This document shows positions 11,177-22,709 of a DNA stretch of 64,000 nucleotides, in pieces. Location: positions 930,001-994,000 of the forward strand of contig CP089450.1 in NCBI GenBank assembly GCA_026636295.1. Direction: 5' to 3'. Position numbers and translations under genes: made by a program. Numbering within the stretch: position 1 is the first letter of the stretch; every line of letters starts with the position of its first letter. Below the pieces are notes generated by a model, which saw only the letters and a program-made list of their open reading frames with translations, was not told where the DNA came from and made no database searches. This DNA is from Medakamo hakoo. Lineage: Eukaryota; Chlorophyta; Trebouxiophyceae; Coccomyxaceae.

Positions 11177-12268
11177 GTAAGGGGTGTGCGCGTTCAGGCG
11201 GGCGGACTGGGAGGGAATGGAAAGGCGCGCCGGACGGAGGCGTCTGGAGGCTGGGATGGAGGGGAGCAGGCGGCAGCGCCCTGCGTGCGCCTGCGTCGTG
11301 GGAGGAGAGAGAATGTGGGGGGGGGGGGAGGGGGGAGCGTGAGAGAAGGGGAGTGCGTGAGGTTCCGGCCCTTGCCAGCTGATGCCTGATGCCTTCAGAT
11401 GCGACTGGAGTGCGGGCGGCGGAGAGGGACGTGGCGCGAGGCCGCCGCACGCGCGCGAGAGAAGCTTGCCGCAGCTCGCTAGCCGAAGAGGGGGGCGCGC
11501 GCCCGCGGGGCCCTGCAAACCAGGCGGCCGGCCATGGGCGTGCAGCGTGACACCCTGCCCTGCAGCTCCGGCATGCTGGGCCTTGGTCCTTGGGTGTCAA
11601 GACTGGAGGCAAACGCGTGTCGTGTGACGCCGCATGCCGCCGCACGGGCCGAGCAAAGCGGCGCCGCGCGCGGGCAATGGCTGGGGGGAGAGCGGCGGCG
11701 CGGCCGTGTTTCGTTGCGCGCCAACCGTGCACGCCACCGCCTCGTCACCACGCCCTCGCACCTGTCAGTTCACGCGTCTGTGCGTGCGGCGCGGGTGTTG
11801 GGAAAGGAGAGTGGTCGTGAGCGTGTGCCGCTCGTCGACTGTTGTCGGGTGTTTGGGGAGCTCCCAACCACCCTTTTCTTCGGTCTAAGCAAACACTCGG
11901 CGCGTTTCGGCTCCCCTCCCTCCCTCACTTCCGCTTTTTTTTCCAGAGAGAGGGTCGCGTCCGCCGGGCCACACGCAAGCAGCGCGTCCCCCCGACGGCC
12001 CCTCTCCTCCCCTCGATCGACCACCCTGGATTCGCCCGCCCCACGCCGGCGCGCCCCACCGCGCGCGACGGTGAGTTTTTTTTACGACGGTGGTGGGTGT
12101 GCGCGCGAATGTGACGCGGCGCAGCGAGCTCAGACAGGCCGCCGCGCACAGGGCCACGGGCGTCAATTGCCCCGCCCGCGCACTCTGCCAGACCTGCTCA
12201 CTCCCCGCCCTCGACGAAAAAACCGCCAGGCCAAAACCGCCAAGGCGTCGTCGGACAAGGACAAGAAA
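11177..12268. promoter_or_regulatory. Head-to-head intergenic region, likely bidirectional promoter
   Basis: 1.09 kb separates the start codons of the divergent glycosyltransferase and TTL-domain genes. A G-run sits near 11316-11328 and T-runs near 11936 and 12075. No TATA-like or other specific element could be assigned by eye, and no gene is seen. Confidence 0.4.
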
Positions 12269-14424
12269 ATGGCAGGCTCGTCGCCTCGCGTCTCGCCGCG
12301 CTGGCTCCTCCTGCCCGCCGCGGCCGGCCTGGCCCTGCTGGCCCGGGCGGCCTGGGCGGCGGGGGCGCCGGGCAAGTCTGGTGCTGTCTCCCTGGACGAC
12401 GCGGGCAAGCAGGCCGTCGCGTTTGAGATTGAGAGCCAGGTGTGCGGGGCGAGGAAACTGCAGGGGTGGGGCTGCGCGCGCCGCAAGCGAAAAAAAAAAA
12501 CGGCCCCGACCTTGGCGCTCCCCGCAGCCTGGTTCGTCCGGGCGCGACGGCGGCGGCCTGCCCGCCCGCGCCGGACGACAACGCGCCCGCTTGATTGAAG
12601 CCCGGGCCGTGGCGGCCGCCTGTGCTGGCCCAGCGCGCCGGACTGGCATGCTGCCCCCGGCGTCCCTCTCTCCCCGACCTCCTCACACCCACTCACCCAC
12701 CCACCCACCCCCGCGCGCGCGCAACCCTGCCGCCCCTCACTCTCACCTCACCAGCTCGGCGAGCTCCGCCCCGCCCTGAAAGCCGAGCTCAAAGCCGAAC
12801 TCGCGGCTGAACTGAAGGAAGAGCTGGCGACGTGCGCGGCGTCCGGGCACGACCCGACCGCCCCTGAGCCGGGCCCGATTCGCTGGATGCTCGAAGACTT
12901 TTCCTTCTACCGCGGCCAGACGGTGCTGCTGCGCGAGTCCATCGACAGGGCCGGCCCGACCGTCGCCCGCACGGTCGAGGGCGCCCTGAACGACGGCATC
13001 GAGTGGGACGTCGGCTACACGTCCAAAAAGCGGTGCACGGACTTGGAGCACCACGTCCTGCCGGGGCAGCGCATGTCGTGCATCCCCCGCCTGCAGACCC
13101 TGACCTGGAAGGACTCGTTCGCGGAGACGCTCGTCCGCGAGTACGGCGTGGAGGGCGCCTTCAACATCACGCCGCCGACGTTCGTCATCCCGGAGCAGGT
13201 GGCCGAGTGGAAGGCCTGGGCCGCGGGCGCGGGCAAGGACGGCGAGGGCGCGGCGTGGGTGCTGAAAGAGTTGCGGCACGGCAAGGTGGGCGTCACGATC
13301 CTGCCGTTCAAGGAGGCCCTGGCCGCGGCGGAGGAGAAGGGCGACGACGACGGGTACCGGTGCGTTTTTTTTGGTTTTTGGTTGGGCGGGTGGGTGGGTG
13401 GGAGGCGGGCGACCGTGGAGAGGTGTGGGAGAGAGAGGGGCTGACGGGACTCTCCTTCCAGCCGCGCTGACGACCCTCGTGTGGCCCCGCCCCGCCCCCC
13501 CCCTCACCCCACCCTCCCACCCTCCCCCTCACACACACCAGTTACCGCGTCGTCCAGCGCTACTTGAAGGACCAGATGCTGTCCGACGCCCTGGGCGGCG
13601 ACTGCGCGCTGCGGGCGTGGGTGCTCGTCACCCACATCGACCCGCTGCGCGCCTACCTGTTCGACGGCGGCATTTTCGAGAGCAACACCAAGCACCTGAC
13701 GTACTGGCAGGCCGCCAACGAGGGCGTGCTGGGCAAGGCCGAGGTGAAGCAGGGCGAGGACGCGGCGCATACGGCCCTGGGCGCCGACAATGAGAAGCCG
13801 ACGCCCTGGGCGCTCGGCCGCCTGAAAGCCTTTGTCCGCAACGCGACGGGGTCTGACGCGGCCTTTGACCGGCTGTGGAACGATGTGGCGGCCATCACGG
13901 CCGACGCCATCAAGGCGGGCGCCAACCACCGGCACTGCAACCTGCCCCACTCGGGCTGGCGGTGCGGCGCGCGGCCGTTCGTCCCCGGCGCGTGGGAGCT
14001 GTTCGGCCTCGACATCATGTTCGACGCCGACTTCAAGCCCACCATCCTGGAGGTGAACGCCAGCCCGGCCATCAAGCGGCGCGCGTTCTGGGGCGCGGAC
14101 TACTCGGACGCGCCGCCGGACTCTCCGTTCGCCGTGCTGGGCCGGGAGTACGACGCCCAAAACGCGGCGGTCGTGACCGCGTACGAGCGGCTGCTCGACG
14201 GCACGACCGTCCGGTCGCCCTGGAAGCGGCCGGGCTGCACCATCGAGTCCTGCCCGCCGTACGACACGGGCGCCTGCCCGCCCAACGCCGGCGACGGCCA
14301 CCCGTGCGTGAAGGCGGGCGGGTCGGAAGCGGCGCTGGCCGAAAGCCTGGGCTGGCGGCCGCTGGTGCTGGAGAAGTGGGAGGACTACCAGCACGGCGAC
14401 GAGGAGGACGAGGACGAGGATTGA
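12269..14424 (+). CDS. Tubulin-tyrosine-ligase-like (ATP-grasp) protein with signal peptide
   Basis: Three exons, 12269-12439, 12755-13359 and 13542-14424, give 552 residues. TTL-fold enzymes ligate amino acids to protein carboxyl groups using ATP. The landmarks are present: WVLKEL, QRYLKDQ, LRAWVLVTHIDPL with YLFDGGIF, and the metal/ATP site LDIMFDADFKPTILEVNASP (Asp, Glu and Asn kept). Unusually, residues 1-32 form a strong signal peptide or signal anchor (RWLLLPAAAGLALLARAAWA), which suggests an ER or Golgi location rather than cytosolic tubulin modification. A Lys/Glu helix (residues 58-75) and an acidic DEEDEDED tail flank the domain. The exon 2 donor is taken as GTGCGT after 13359. An alternative GT at 13354 would drop two residues. 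Cysteines cluster near the C-terminus (CTIESC, CPPN). Confidence 0.8.
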
Positions 14425-14652
14425 GTGCGTGTTGTGTGCCGAGTGGGGTGAGCGGGATGGGAGAGGGGTGGGGAGTGGGGCGTGGCCGGTGTGGCCGGGT
14501 CTGGTGAGATGATGGTTTTTTTTTTTCGGCCGAGTTTTTTTTTTCAGCTCTCAACCAGCCGTCCTCGCGCGAAAAAACGCACTGAACCCCGACATTATAC
14601 ACACGAAAACCCGCCGCAACACACTGAAAGAATGGACGCACACAACTTCTGA

Positions 14653-14686
14653 GACACACACACGCACACACACACACACACACACT
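14653..14686. repeat. (CA)n microsatellite
   Basis: A CA-rich simple repeat in the 290-base gap between two converging genes (stops at 14424 and 14715). Nothing else is seen in that gap except T-runs near 14517-14545. Confidence 0.8.
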
Positions 14687-14714
14687 GAAAAGGGCGGAAG
14701 GCGGTTGAAGCGCT

Positions 14715-16990
14715 TCAGCCCTGGTTGGCGGTCTTGAGCTCGCCAGTCTTCCAGTCGTATTTCTCCTTGTTCGCCGCTTCTTCCGCGGCCTTGCGGGCGT
14801 TGATGGGCGCGCGTTTGGCGTTCCAGACCTGCATCTCCTCGGCGTGCTTGGCGGCAGCCAGCTTTTCCTTGGCTTCAATCTCCGGGTGCATGGCGCTGTT
14901 GAATGGGATAGGTGGAGGGACGTGTGAGCGCTGGGTGGTTGGGGAAAAGAAAAACCTCTCCCCGCCTCTCAACTGCGCCCCTCAAAAAAAAAAAAAAAAA
15001 AAAAACTCACCGCGTCGCGTTGCGCTTGGCGTCCATCTCCGCGGCGATGGCCTTGTTGCGCTGCTCCTCGGCCGCGTAGCCGGCCGCGATGGCGGCGGTC
15101 TTGGCCTTGTAGGCATCCAGCTTGGCTTTCTCGGCGGCGGTCGGCGCCGGGCGGGGCGCGGGCGCGATGACCGTGTCCCCCTTGACGTGCTTGACCTTGA
15201 CGTCGCCGGCCAGGCCGGACTGGGCGACGAACTGGGCGTCGGAGGGCACGCCCGCCGGCTCCGCGCCGGCCAGGCGACGGCCCGCGTTGTTGACGGCCGC
15301 GAGGCGCGCGTCGGCCGCGGCGGTGAGCGCGGCGGCCTTGCCCGCCTCCTTGGCGTACTTCTCCGTCTTTTTGTAGTCGGCGATCTCATTCTTGAGCTCG
15401 GCCTTGGTCGCGTTCAGCTGGGCCTCCCACACCTTCTTCGTCGCGTTCACGCCCGCCTCCGTCGCCTTGGCTTGGTCCTTGTAAAAAGTCACTTTCTTCT
15501 GCGATTCCGCGACGATGACGGCGTCCTTGGCAATCTCCTTTTCGGAGCGGGTCTTGGGCTGAAGGGTGTGGGGGGTGTGGGTGCGAGGGTGGGGTGAGGG
15601 AGGGGAGGGTGGGGGAGCGGGCCCGAGGGCAACGCAGCGGGGCGGGTCGCCGCTGGGGTCCGCCCGCGCGCGCGCGACCAATCCCGGCCAATCAGCCCAC
15701 ACCGACACTCACCGGCTTGGCCGCCTCCTTGATCTTCTTGTCCTTGACCACGTACACGACCGGCTCGGGCGTCTTGGGCGGCGGGCACGCGCCGCCCTTG
15801 TCGCAGCCCGCCAGCCGGCGGCGGCCGGCCTGGGCCTGGGCCGCGGCCAGGCGGGCCTGCGCGTCGGCCAGGTCGCGCGCGTCCTTCTCCTTTTGCTTGG
15901 CGGCTTCCTTGGACGCCTTGTCGCCCTCCTTTTTCAGGATCTTGTCCGTGATCGCGTTGGCGGCCTCCCCGAATTTCGCGGCGTCGCCGGAACCGCCCTT
16001 GGCGGCCTTGGCCTTGCCCTCCTTGGGCGCTTTGGTGACCGTCTCCGTCACCGTGAACGACACGGCTTCACCGGGCGCCTTCTTGTCGCAGTCCTGCTTG
16101 GAGTCCGCTTCGCCTTTGGCCAGCTTGGCGGCGAACTGGAGGTTGTGTGTCGGGGTGTGGTGGTGGAAAGGGAGGCAGGGAGGAGTGTGAGGGGGCTGCT
16201 GGCGGGCACAGGCGCGGGGCGCGGGGCGCGATTTTTCGTTGCCGGCGGCCCGAGCACGCGCGCCCTCTCCCTCTCGTCCTCTCTCTTGCGTACCTTGGCA
16301 GCGTCCGCCTCGCCCTTGGCGTGCTCCTTGGCGGCTTTCTTGCCCAGGATGGCGGCGAACTGGTGTTTTGTGTCGGGCGTGGTGGGGAGGGAGGAGGCAG
16401 TGTGTGGGCAGGGAGGTGTGTCGTCGCGGGACTGGCCTGGGGAGGGAGAGGGGAGTGCGGGCGCTGGCGCCGCCGGCCCCACACACCACGCCCGTCATCA
16501 CTCGTACCTTGGCTCCCTCGGCCTCGCCCTTCGCGGCGGCGGCGGCGGTGTCGATGTACTTGACCTTGACGCCGGCTGTGTTTTTTTTTTTTTGGACGGG
16601 GAGAGGAGAGCGTGGTGGGGTGAGAGGTGCGGCGAGGAGGGGAGGGGGACCGTGCAGCGCCCCCGCGCGCCCGTCCGCGGGCCGAGGGACCCCGCCGGCG
16701 GCCCGCCCGCCGCCCACTGCAAGTGGCCCATGAACCATCAGCAGCCCACAGGCGGAAGGAGGGAGGGCGGGCGCGCCGGCCCTCAGTTGGGCGGGGCGGC
16801 GGCGTCGGGGGGGATGAGGCGGCGGTGGGCGCCCGCGTCGTGGAGGGGGAGCTGCGCGCCCGCGTCTGTCGACCCCGCCCCAATTGCTCTCCTCCCCTCC
16901 CATCGCCTCACCTTCGTCGTCGTGGCCGCCCGCGGACGCGGCGCCCGTCAGGGCCAGCAGGCCCACCACAGCGAGCGGGGCGAGCTTCAT
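14715..16990 (-). CDS. Secreted modular Lys/Ala/Glu-rich protein A
   Basis: Function unknown. Six exons, 16990-16912, 16575-16508, 16359-16294, 16135-15713, 15558-15011 and 14895-14715, close to 454 residues with all phases consistent. Residues 1-22 are a signal peptide (MKLAPLAVVGLLALTGAASA). Exons 2-4 carry related short modules: KGEAEGAK, FAAILGKKAAKEHAKGEADAAK and FAAKLAKGEADSK. Long charged helices follow (KQKEKDARDLADAQARLAAA), which could form coiled coils. The motif RRLAG occurs twice (GRRRLAGCDKGG, GRRLAGAEPAG). There are no membrane helices after the signal. Introns 2, 3 and 4 fall after the codon for a Lys or Pro in phase 0. It is the leftmost of five genes with the same style and may be an extracellular matrix or cell-wall protein; that is inference. 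Confidence 0.75.
14984..15005. repeat. A22 homopolymer in intron 5 of gene A
   Basis: On the coding strand this is a T-run starting a few bases inside the intron donor (GTGAGT). It looks like intronic slippage sequence. Confidence 0.85.
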
Positions 16991-18146
16991 GGTTGCTTGT
17001 GTGGGGAAGGCTGTGCGTGTGTTGTGTGGGGGCAGCGCGTTTTTGATGGCGGGTGAGCGGCGAGTGCGTTTGGAGCGCTAGTGGCGGCCGCCCAGGTGCG
17101 TCAGAGCGGCCGCACGCATCCGCCACTGCCTCGGGTGGTACATGTAGGGCATGCACAAGGCCAGGGTAGCAGTGAAGAGGGCGGACAAGGCCAGGCATGG
17201 CCGCGGGCGACTCGGCGCCTTGTTCGTGCGGCGAGCGCGCATGCCGTTCTGGCCCCTGCACCCGACCTCGCGCCCACTAGCGTGGGAGGCGTGCGGACAG
17301 CCTGTCAATCCGTCGATGGGCGGCCCAGGTCTTGACGTGTCCAGAGTGTGGGTGGCGGGCGGGCGGGCGGGCGGGATGGGACGTGGGGCGGGGCGCGACT
17401 AGGTCCGCGCCTCGCAAAACGCACCTGAGTTCGCACTGAACGAGGAATTGGCGGGAGGGGAGGGAGAATGGCAGTGTGAGAGGCGGGAGGCTTGCTTCTG
17501 CGTCTCCCTCTTTTTTTGTCTCCCTCCCTCTCTCTGTTACACCCCACTCACGGCCGTGAGCACGCGCCGGGCGACGACCACCGCGATGCGGCGCTCTCCC
17601 CAGGCCGCAGCCCCCCGTCGCCAAGTCTCTCTCTCTCTCATCCACTCTCCATCCCCATCCCACCTCGCCACCACTCCCGCAGCACCGTCGAGATGAGACG
17701 GAGAGGCACTTTTCTTTTGAAAGCTCACAAAGTGGCAGGGGCCGGGGCGCAGCGGCCGCCCTCCGCCTCCACGGGGAGACAGAGTGCGGACGCGGTCGCG
17801 CGGGTTCCTGGGATGGTGTTACAAAAAAAACCGCAGCACGCTTTTATTCCCATGCTTTTTTTATTTGCCGCAGCGCCTTCCCACCCACCACCACACGCGC
17901 GCGCTCTCTCATTTTTTCTTCTTATACACACACAGACACTCAATGCAATGCAAAAAAAAACACACTTAAAAGGGGGAGGGGACACTCTGAACAGAAAAAT
18001 AATGGGGGGAAGGGGATCTGAAGGTGGGGCGGGGGGCGGGGAGCGGGCACACGGGGGGCGACGGGGGCACACACAGCGCGCGCGCCGCGCGAGTTCAATC
18101 ACGCGGCGCCGCCCGCGGCCGCTCTCCATGAAAAAAATATTTCACT
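16991..18146. other. Gene-free interval between secreted-protein genes A and B
   Basis: 1.16 kb upstream of gene A's start and downstream of gene B's stop, both on the minus strand. The part near 18147 is A/T-richer (17820-18140) and should hold gene B's 3' UTR. No coding frame or RNA gene recognised. Confidence 0.45.
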
Positions 18147-19532
18147 TCAAGCCTCGCCGTGCTTCTTGCCGCCCTTGGAGTGCTTCTGTGCAGGAGGAGG
18201 GGTGGGGAGAGGGGGTGCGGGGGACGGGCGTGAGAGAGACCGACGGCCTGTGGCGCAGCGTCCTGTGCCCCCGTCCCGCCCGCGCGCCGTCAAAACGCAC
18301 CTTGGCCGACTCGCCGTCCGCCTCGCCCTTGACCTTCTTGGTCTTGACAGACTCGCCGTGGTCCTTGACTTTCTTGACCTTGACGGACTCGCCGTGGTCC
18401 TTGGCCTTCTTGACCTTCTTGACGGACTCGCCGTCGTCGGCCTCGCCCTTGCCCAGCAGGGTGCGGTGCTTCTTGCCGGACTCGTCGTCGGCCTCGCCCT
18501 TCAGGTGCTTCTTCGCCTTCTTGGAGGACTCGCCGTCGGCCTCACCCTTGATCTTGTGGACCTGCAGGGGTGGGGGAGGGAGTGGGTGGGGTGGGTGGGG
18601 TTGGCGTGAGAGGGGCTGTGGGTGCTGGGAGAGCGGCGGGCGCGGCGCGCCGCGGCCAGGGAGACTCTTTCGCCCGCTCTGCCGTCCGCCATGCCGCCCA
18701 TTTCCAAACACCGCCACGCACCTTGGGGGCCTTGATCGCCTCACCGGCTTCACCGTCCTTGTGGCCCAGCAGGTGCTTGCCGTGCTTCTGTGATTTTTGG
18801 GGGAGGAGGGGGGAATCATGAAGAGAGGTGCGACGGTGACGCGACGCCCCCCCTACGGGCGCTTCTCACGCCCGCCCTTCCCCGCCGCCGCCGCCGCCAC
18901 TCCTGCGTACCTTGCCAGACTCGTCGTCGGCCTCGCCCTTCAGGTACTTCTTCATCTTCTTGGAGGATTCGCCGTCGGCCTCGCCCTTCCAGTGCTTCGG
19001 CTTCTTCTCGCTCTCGCCCGCGCCAGACAGGCGGCGGCCCTTGTGCTTGCCGAACGTCAGCGGCGCGGACGCGACGTAGCCGGGCGCGGCCGTGTAGGTG
19101 GCGGGCGCGGCTTCCGCGACCTGGACGACCTGGAGTGGGATGGGTGGTGGTGGTGGCGTGGTGGGAAGCGGGGACCGTGAGAGAGAGAAAAGGGGGGGGG
19201 GACGGTGGCGTGTGTGCGCCCCCCTCTCCCTCGTGCGCGGGCTCCCTCCCTCCACCCACCCACCCAGCCACCCAACCCACCTGCGGCTGGACGACCTGCT
19301 GGACGGCCACCGGCTGGGCGACGACCGGCTGGGCGACCTGGACGGGGCCCGGGCGCACGCGCACCCGCATGGTCTGGTAGCCCTGCACCGGCTGCATGAC
19401 CTGGACGGCCTGGTAGCCGGTGACGGGCTGGACGACCTCCATGGTCGTGCCCTTGCGGCCCAGCAGGTCGCGCGCGTCGGCGGACGCGGCCGCGGCCAGC
19501 AGGGCGACGGTGGTGGCCAGCTTGTTCACCAT
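18147..19532 (-). CDS. Secreted modular repeat protein B (VVQP domain plus GEADGES repeats)
   Basis: Function unknown. Five exons, 19532-19281, 19129-18911, 18787-18722, 18561-18301 and 18185-18147, all phase 0, give 278 residues. A signal peptide (residues 1-20) is followed by a Val/Gln/Pro-rich region with repeated QPVVAQPV-like units. Then comes GKHKGRRLSG and a lysine-rich part built from repeats of KGEADGESSKKxKKxLKGEADDESG and KxKDHGESVKxKK type. Exon 3 is only 22 codons and reads KHGKHLLGHKDGEAGEAIKA, a module also seen in gene D. Four exons end in a Lys codon just before the donor. The alternation of Lys clusters with Glu/Asp/Ser recalls polyampholyte matrix or mineral-binding proteins such as silaffins, but there is no sequence proof of that role. 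Confidence 0.78.
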
Positions 19533-21515
19533 GGTGGTTGGCGGTGGAGTGTTGGGGGGGGGTGGAGTGTGGGGGGTGGCCTGGGTGTTGGGACAGGGAG
19601 AGGGGGGAGGAGAGGGGGGAGAGTGAGAGAGTGGGCGGGAGGTGGGGAGGGGATGGATGGAAGGGGGGCGAGGGGTCGGAGCGGGCGGCCGGGCGCGCCT
19701 CTCGACGCGTGTGCGTCGGCCGGTCCCGCACAGCGCCGCGCCGGACAGGGTGCCAGTCCCCGGACCAGCCCACACACTCGCAGGTCGGACTACGCAGACC
19801 GTGCTCAGCCCGACCGTCGAGGCGAACGGGTGGTCCGGGCGCTGGGTCGCCCCCCTGCGCGGCCTGCCAGCGCCCGCGACGCAGCGGGCGCATGGCCGAG
19901 CGCAGCATCCAAAAAACGCCGCCGCGCCGCACATGCCAGGCCTTTCACACGCCTGGCGACTGTGCGCGGGCGCACTATGACCCATGATGAATCTTGACAT
20001 CGCCGCAGATGGGTCAGCAGCCCTGTGCAAGGCGGCTGGGCGGCGGCGCGAAAATCCCCGACGCGGGCTTCCGACCCCTTTTCGCATTTCTCCGCATCCG
20101 AGACGCGTCCGCGCCCGCCCTTCCAGTCCGTCCCCGGCCCTGTACACTCCACCAACAGGCGTAAACAAGTCCAGTCTACGTCGCTGTGGGGCGATGAGGC
20201 GGGGAAAAGGACGGAAGAGCGGACGCGGAGCGCGACACTAGCGGCACACGCACCTTGAAGGAGGCTTTGAGAATTGAGTTGTGGAGAGGTGGCCCTCTGC
20301 TTCTCTCTCTCTCTCACCGACCCCGCCCCCTCTCACAGGGCAGGCACGCGCGCCAGACGCCTGGCCCGGCGGCAGCTGCCACGCCGCCTGCGCACGCCCC
20401 AGGCTGCTGTGCCCGGGTGTTTGATGTCAACAGGCGCGTCTGGCCGTGGCGGCGGCCTGCGGCCCAGGCGACGGGGCGTGCGGCCGGCCACTGCGACTGC
20501 CTCTCGCCCGCTGCTCTCTCTCTCTCTCTCAACTCCTACGAGAAGGAAGACAGCAAATTAAACGGCACAGCTCGCCCAGGCCCGCGCCGTTTGGCCGCAT
20601 CATGCCCGCCTGTTGTTTGGGAGAGGGTGGCAGGTTGGAAGCCAGGGAGTGGCGTCAGCGCCTCCTTCCATCAACTCGGATGTCCCACAGAGGCCTGGCC
20701 ACTGCGCGCGAGCGAGCGTCTCGACACTTGCTCCTCACACTCGCTAAAAAACCTCTTCCTACCACCCCCGCCGTCCACCCTCCACCCCTCCCACTCAGGT
20801 GCGTGTCTTTTTTTGCAACTAGCCTGCAGCCCAGGCCCTCGGAACTGCTTCCTGCGTGGGGTGGGTGGCCTGCGGCGCCGTCCGCCGCCCGGGCGCGCGG
20901 GTGGATGGGCGCAGGCATTCCTCCGCTGTGGGACCTGCGCCTGCCTTCCACCCCCCGCGCACGGCGTCCGACCCGGGCGCGTCCGCCCGGTCTCCCACCG
21001 CACAGCCGTGATCGCACTTTGTGCCAGCCTTGCACGCGTGCAGACGGGCGTCGATCGCCCTGGATCGGCCGCCAGCCACCGTCATTGGCTAGGCAAAGGC
21101 ATTCAGCGCGCGCGGCCTCGGCCCTGTTGGCAGCGCCGCCGCCGCCGTGGCCCGGCGCGACCCGGCCCGCCGACCCGCCAAGGCCGGGCCTTGGTGTTTG
21201 GGTGTGGCATTGGCAGGCACGCACCCGCCAATGCGGGCCGTGGAAGGGATGTGCGCCTGCCCTCGGCCGGGGAGATCGGTGGGGCCGCACCCCGTGGACG
21301 CCTCCTTGCGGCGACGGCCGCACCTTCGCCTGGGTGCACCCGGCGCGGACCGCGGCGGCGGCGGTCCACGCCTTGCGCCGCCCGCCCGTCGCCGTGCGCC
21401 AACCTGCAGCCGGGGATGTATGTCCCTGCACGGCCCCTGCTTTTCCGACGAAAGGCTTGTCTCTCACGCGCCCGTCCCCCCACCCCCACTCTCCCCACTC
21501 CCCACTCCAGTCACC
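19533..21515. other. Long gene-free divergent interval, secreted-protein genes B and C
   Basis: 1.98 kb between the divergent start codons of genes B and C, the longest gene-free stretch in the window. It contains purine-rich strings near 19550-19680 and CT-runs near 20310 and 20515. Several frames stay open but all are Arg/Pro/Ala-rich shadows of high GC without domain content. It may be a bidirectional regulatory region or hold an unrecognised non-coding transcript. Confidence 0.4.
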
Positions 21516-22709
21516 ATGCGCGTCGTCTTCCTGTTCGCCCTGCTGTTCGCCCTGCTGGCCATGGTCGCCGCGGGCAAGCACAAGTACGCCGACGAGGCGG
21601 GCGAGGCCGTCGTCAAGGTGCGGTGTGGTGGCCGGGACTGGGCCGCCGCCCGCTGCGCGCGCGCCCGCCTCGTTTCTGAGGCGCGCCCCGTTCCGCCCAC
21701 TCATTGCCGTTCCCTCCCCACTCTCATCCCATGCCACACAGACGCACAAGAAGAAGTGCAGCAAGAAGGCGGAAATGGCCGCCGGTGAGGCCGCCCGCCG
21801 CCTGCTGGGCAAGAAGCACGCCGCCGCGGAGGCTGACGGCGAGGCGATGGTCGTCAAGGTGCGTTAGCGCGTGGGGGACGGGGCGCCTGGAAACGAGAGC
21901 GTCGGTGGAGGAGGGGAGTGGGAAGGTTGCTTGGGGGGCGCCCGCCGCCCGGCCAGACCACCACGGCCGCCAGCTTGTTCACTCCGCACTGGATTCGGCA
22001 CGCCCACGCGCTCACCCACCCCAACCGCCCGTCGCCACCCAAAAAAAAAAAAAAACACTGCAGTCGCACAAGAAGAAGTGCAGCAAGAAGGCGGAAATGG
22101 CCGCCGGTGAGGCCGCCCGCCGCCTGCTGGGCAAGAAGCACGCCGCCGCGGAGGCTGACGGCGAGGCGATGGTCGTCAAGGTGCGTTAGCGCGTGGGGGA
22201 CGGGGCGCCTGGAAACGAGAGCGTCGGTGGAGGAGGGGAGTGGGAAGGTTGCTTGGGGGGCGCCCGCCGCCCGGCCAGAACACCAGGGGCGCCAGCTTGT
22301 TCACTCCGCACTGGAGTCAGCACGCCCACGCGCTCACCCACCCCAACCGCCCGTCGCCACCCAAAAAAAAAAAACACTGCAGTCGCACAAGAAGAAGTGC
22401 AGCAAGAAGGCGGAAATGGCCGCCGGTGAGGCCGCCCGCCGCCTGCTGGGCAAGAAGCACGCCGCCGCGGAGGCCGACGGCGAGGCCGTCGTCAAGGTAG
22501 GCGGCGCGGCGAATAGGAATGGAGCGCGCGCGCGGCAATCGATGGCCGGAAAAAGGAGCGGCAGGCGCACGGGGCTGGGGCGGCCGCCCGACCCGCTCTC
22601 CGAACAGACGCGTCCGGCGCTCGCTCACGCACGCTCCTCCCTCCACCCCCATTCCAAACAGACGCACAAGAAGAAGTGCAGCAAGAAGGCGATGGCCGGC
22701 GAGGCCTAA
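21516..22709 (+). CDS. Secreted repeat protein C with tandemly duplicated exons
   Basis: Function unknown. Five exons, 21516-21617, 21742-21858, 22064-22180, 22383-22496 and 22662-22709, all phase 0, give 165 residues. Exon 1 encodes a signal peptide (MRVVFLFALLFALLAMVAA) and GKHKYADEAGEAVVK. Exons 2, 3 and 4 encode nearly the same 38-39 residue unit: [T/S]HKKKCSKKAEMAAGEAA, then RRLLGKKHAAAEADGEA, then [M]VVK. Exon 5 is a short copy of the unit start (THKKKCSKKAMAGEA) and ends in TAA. The protein is thus three and a half copies of one polycationic unit with one Cys each. Retention of intron 2 or 3 would end translation at once, since both begin GTGCGTTAG in frame. The RRLLG motif relates it to genes A, B and D. 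Confidence 0.85.
21742..22496 (+). repeat. Tandem exon-plus-intron duplication, unit about 320 bp
   Basis: Exon starts at 21742, 22064 and 22383 give periods of 322 and 319 bases. Introns 2 (21859-22063) and 3 (22181-22382) are almost the same over their full length, differing at a few sites (near 21958 versus 22280, and in the A-run before the acceptor). The duplication therefore includes intron sequence and is recent. Confidence 0.92.

Noticed and set aside
14984-15005. A22 tract as a possible retroposon tail.
   Set aside because: It sits just inside an intron of gene A next to the donor, with no target-site duplication or element body around it.
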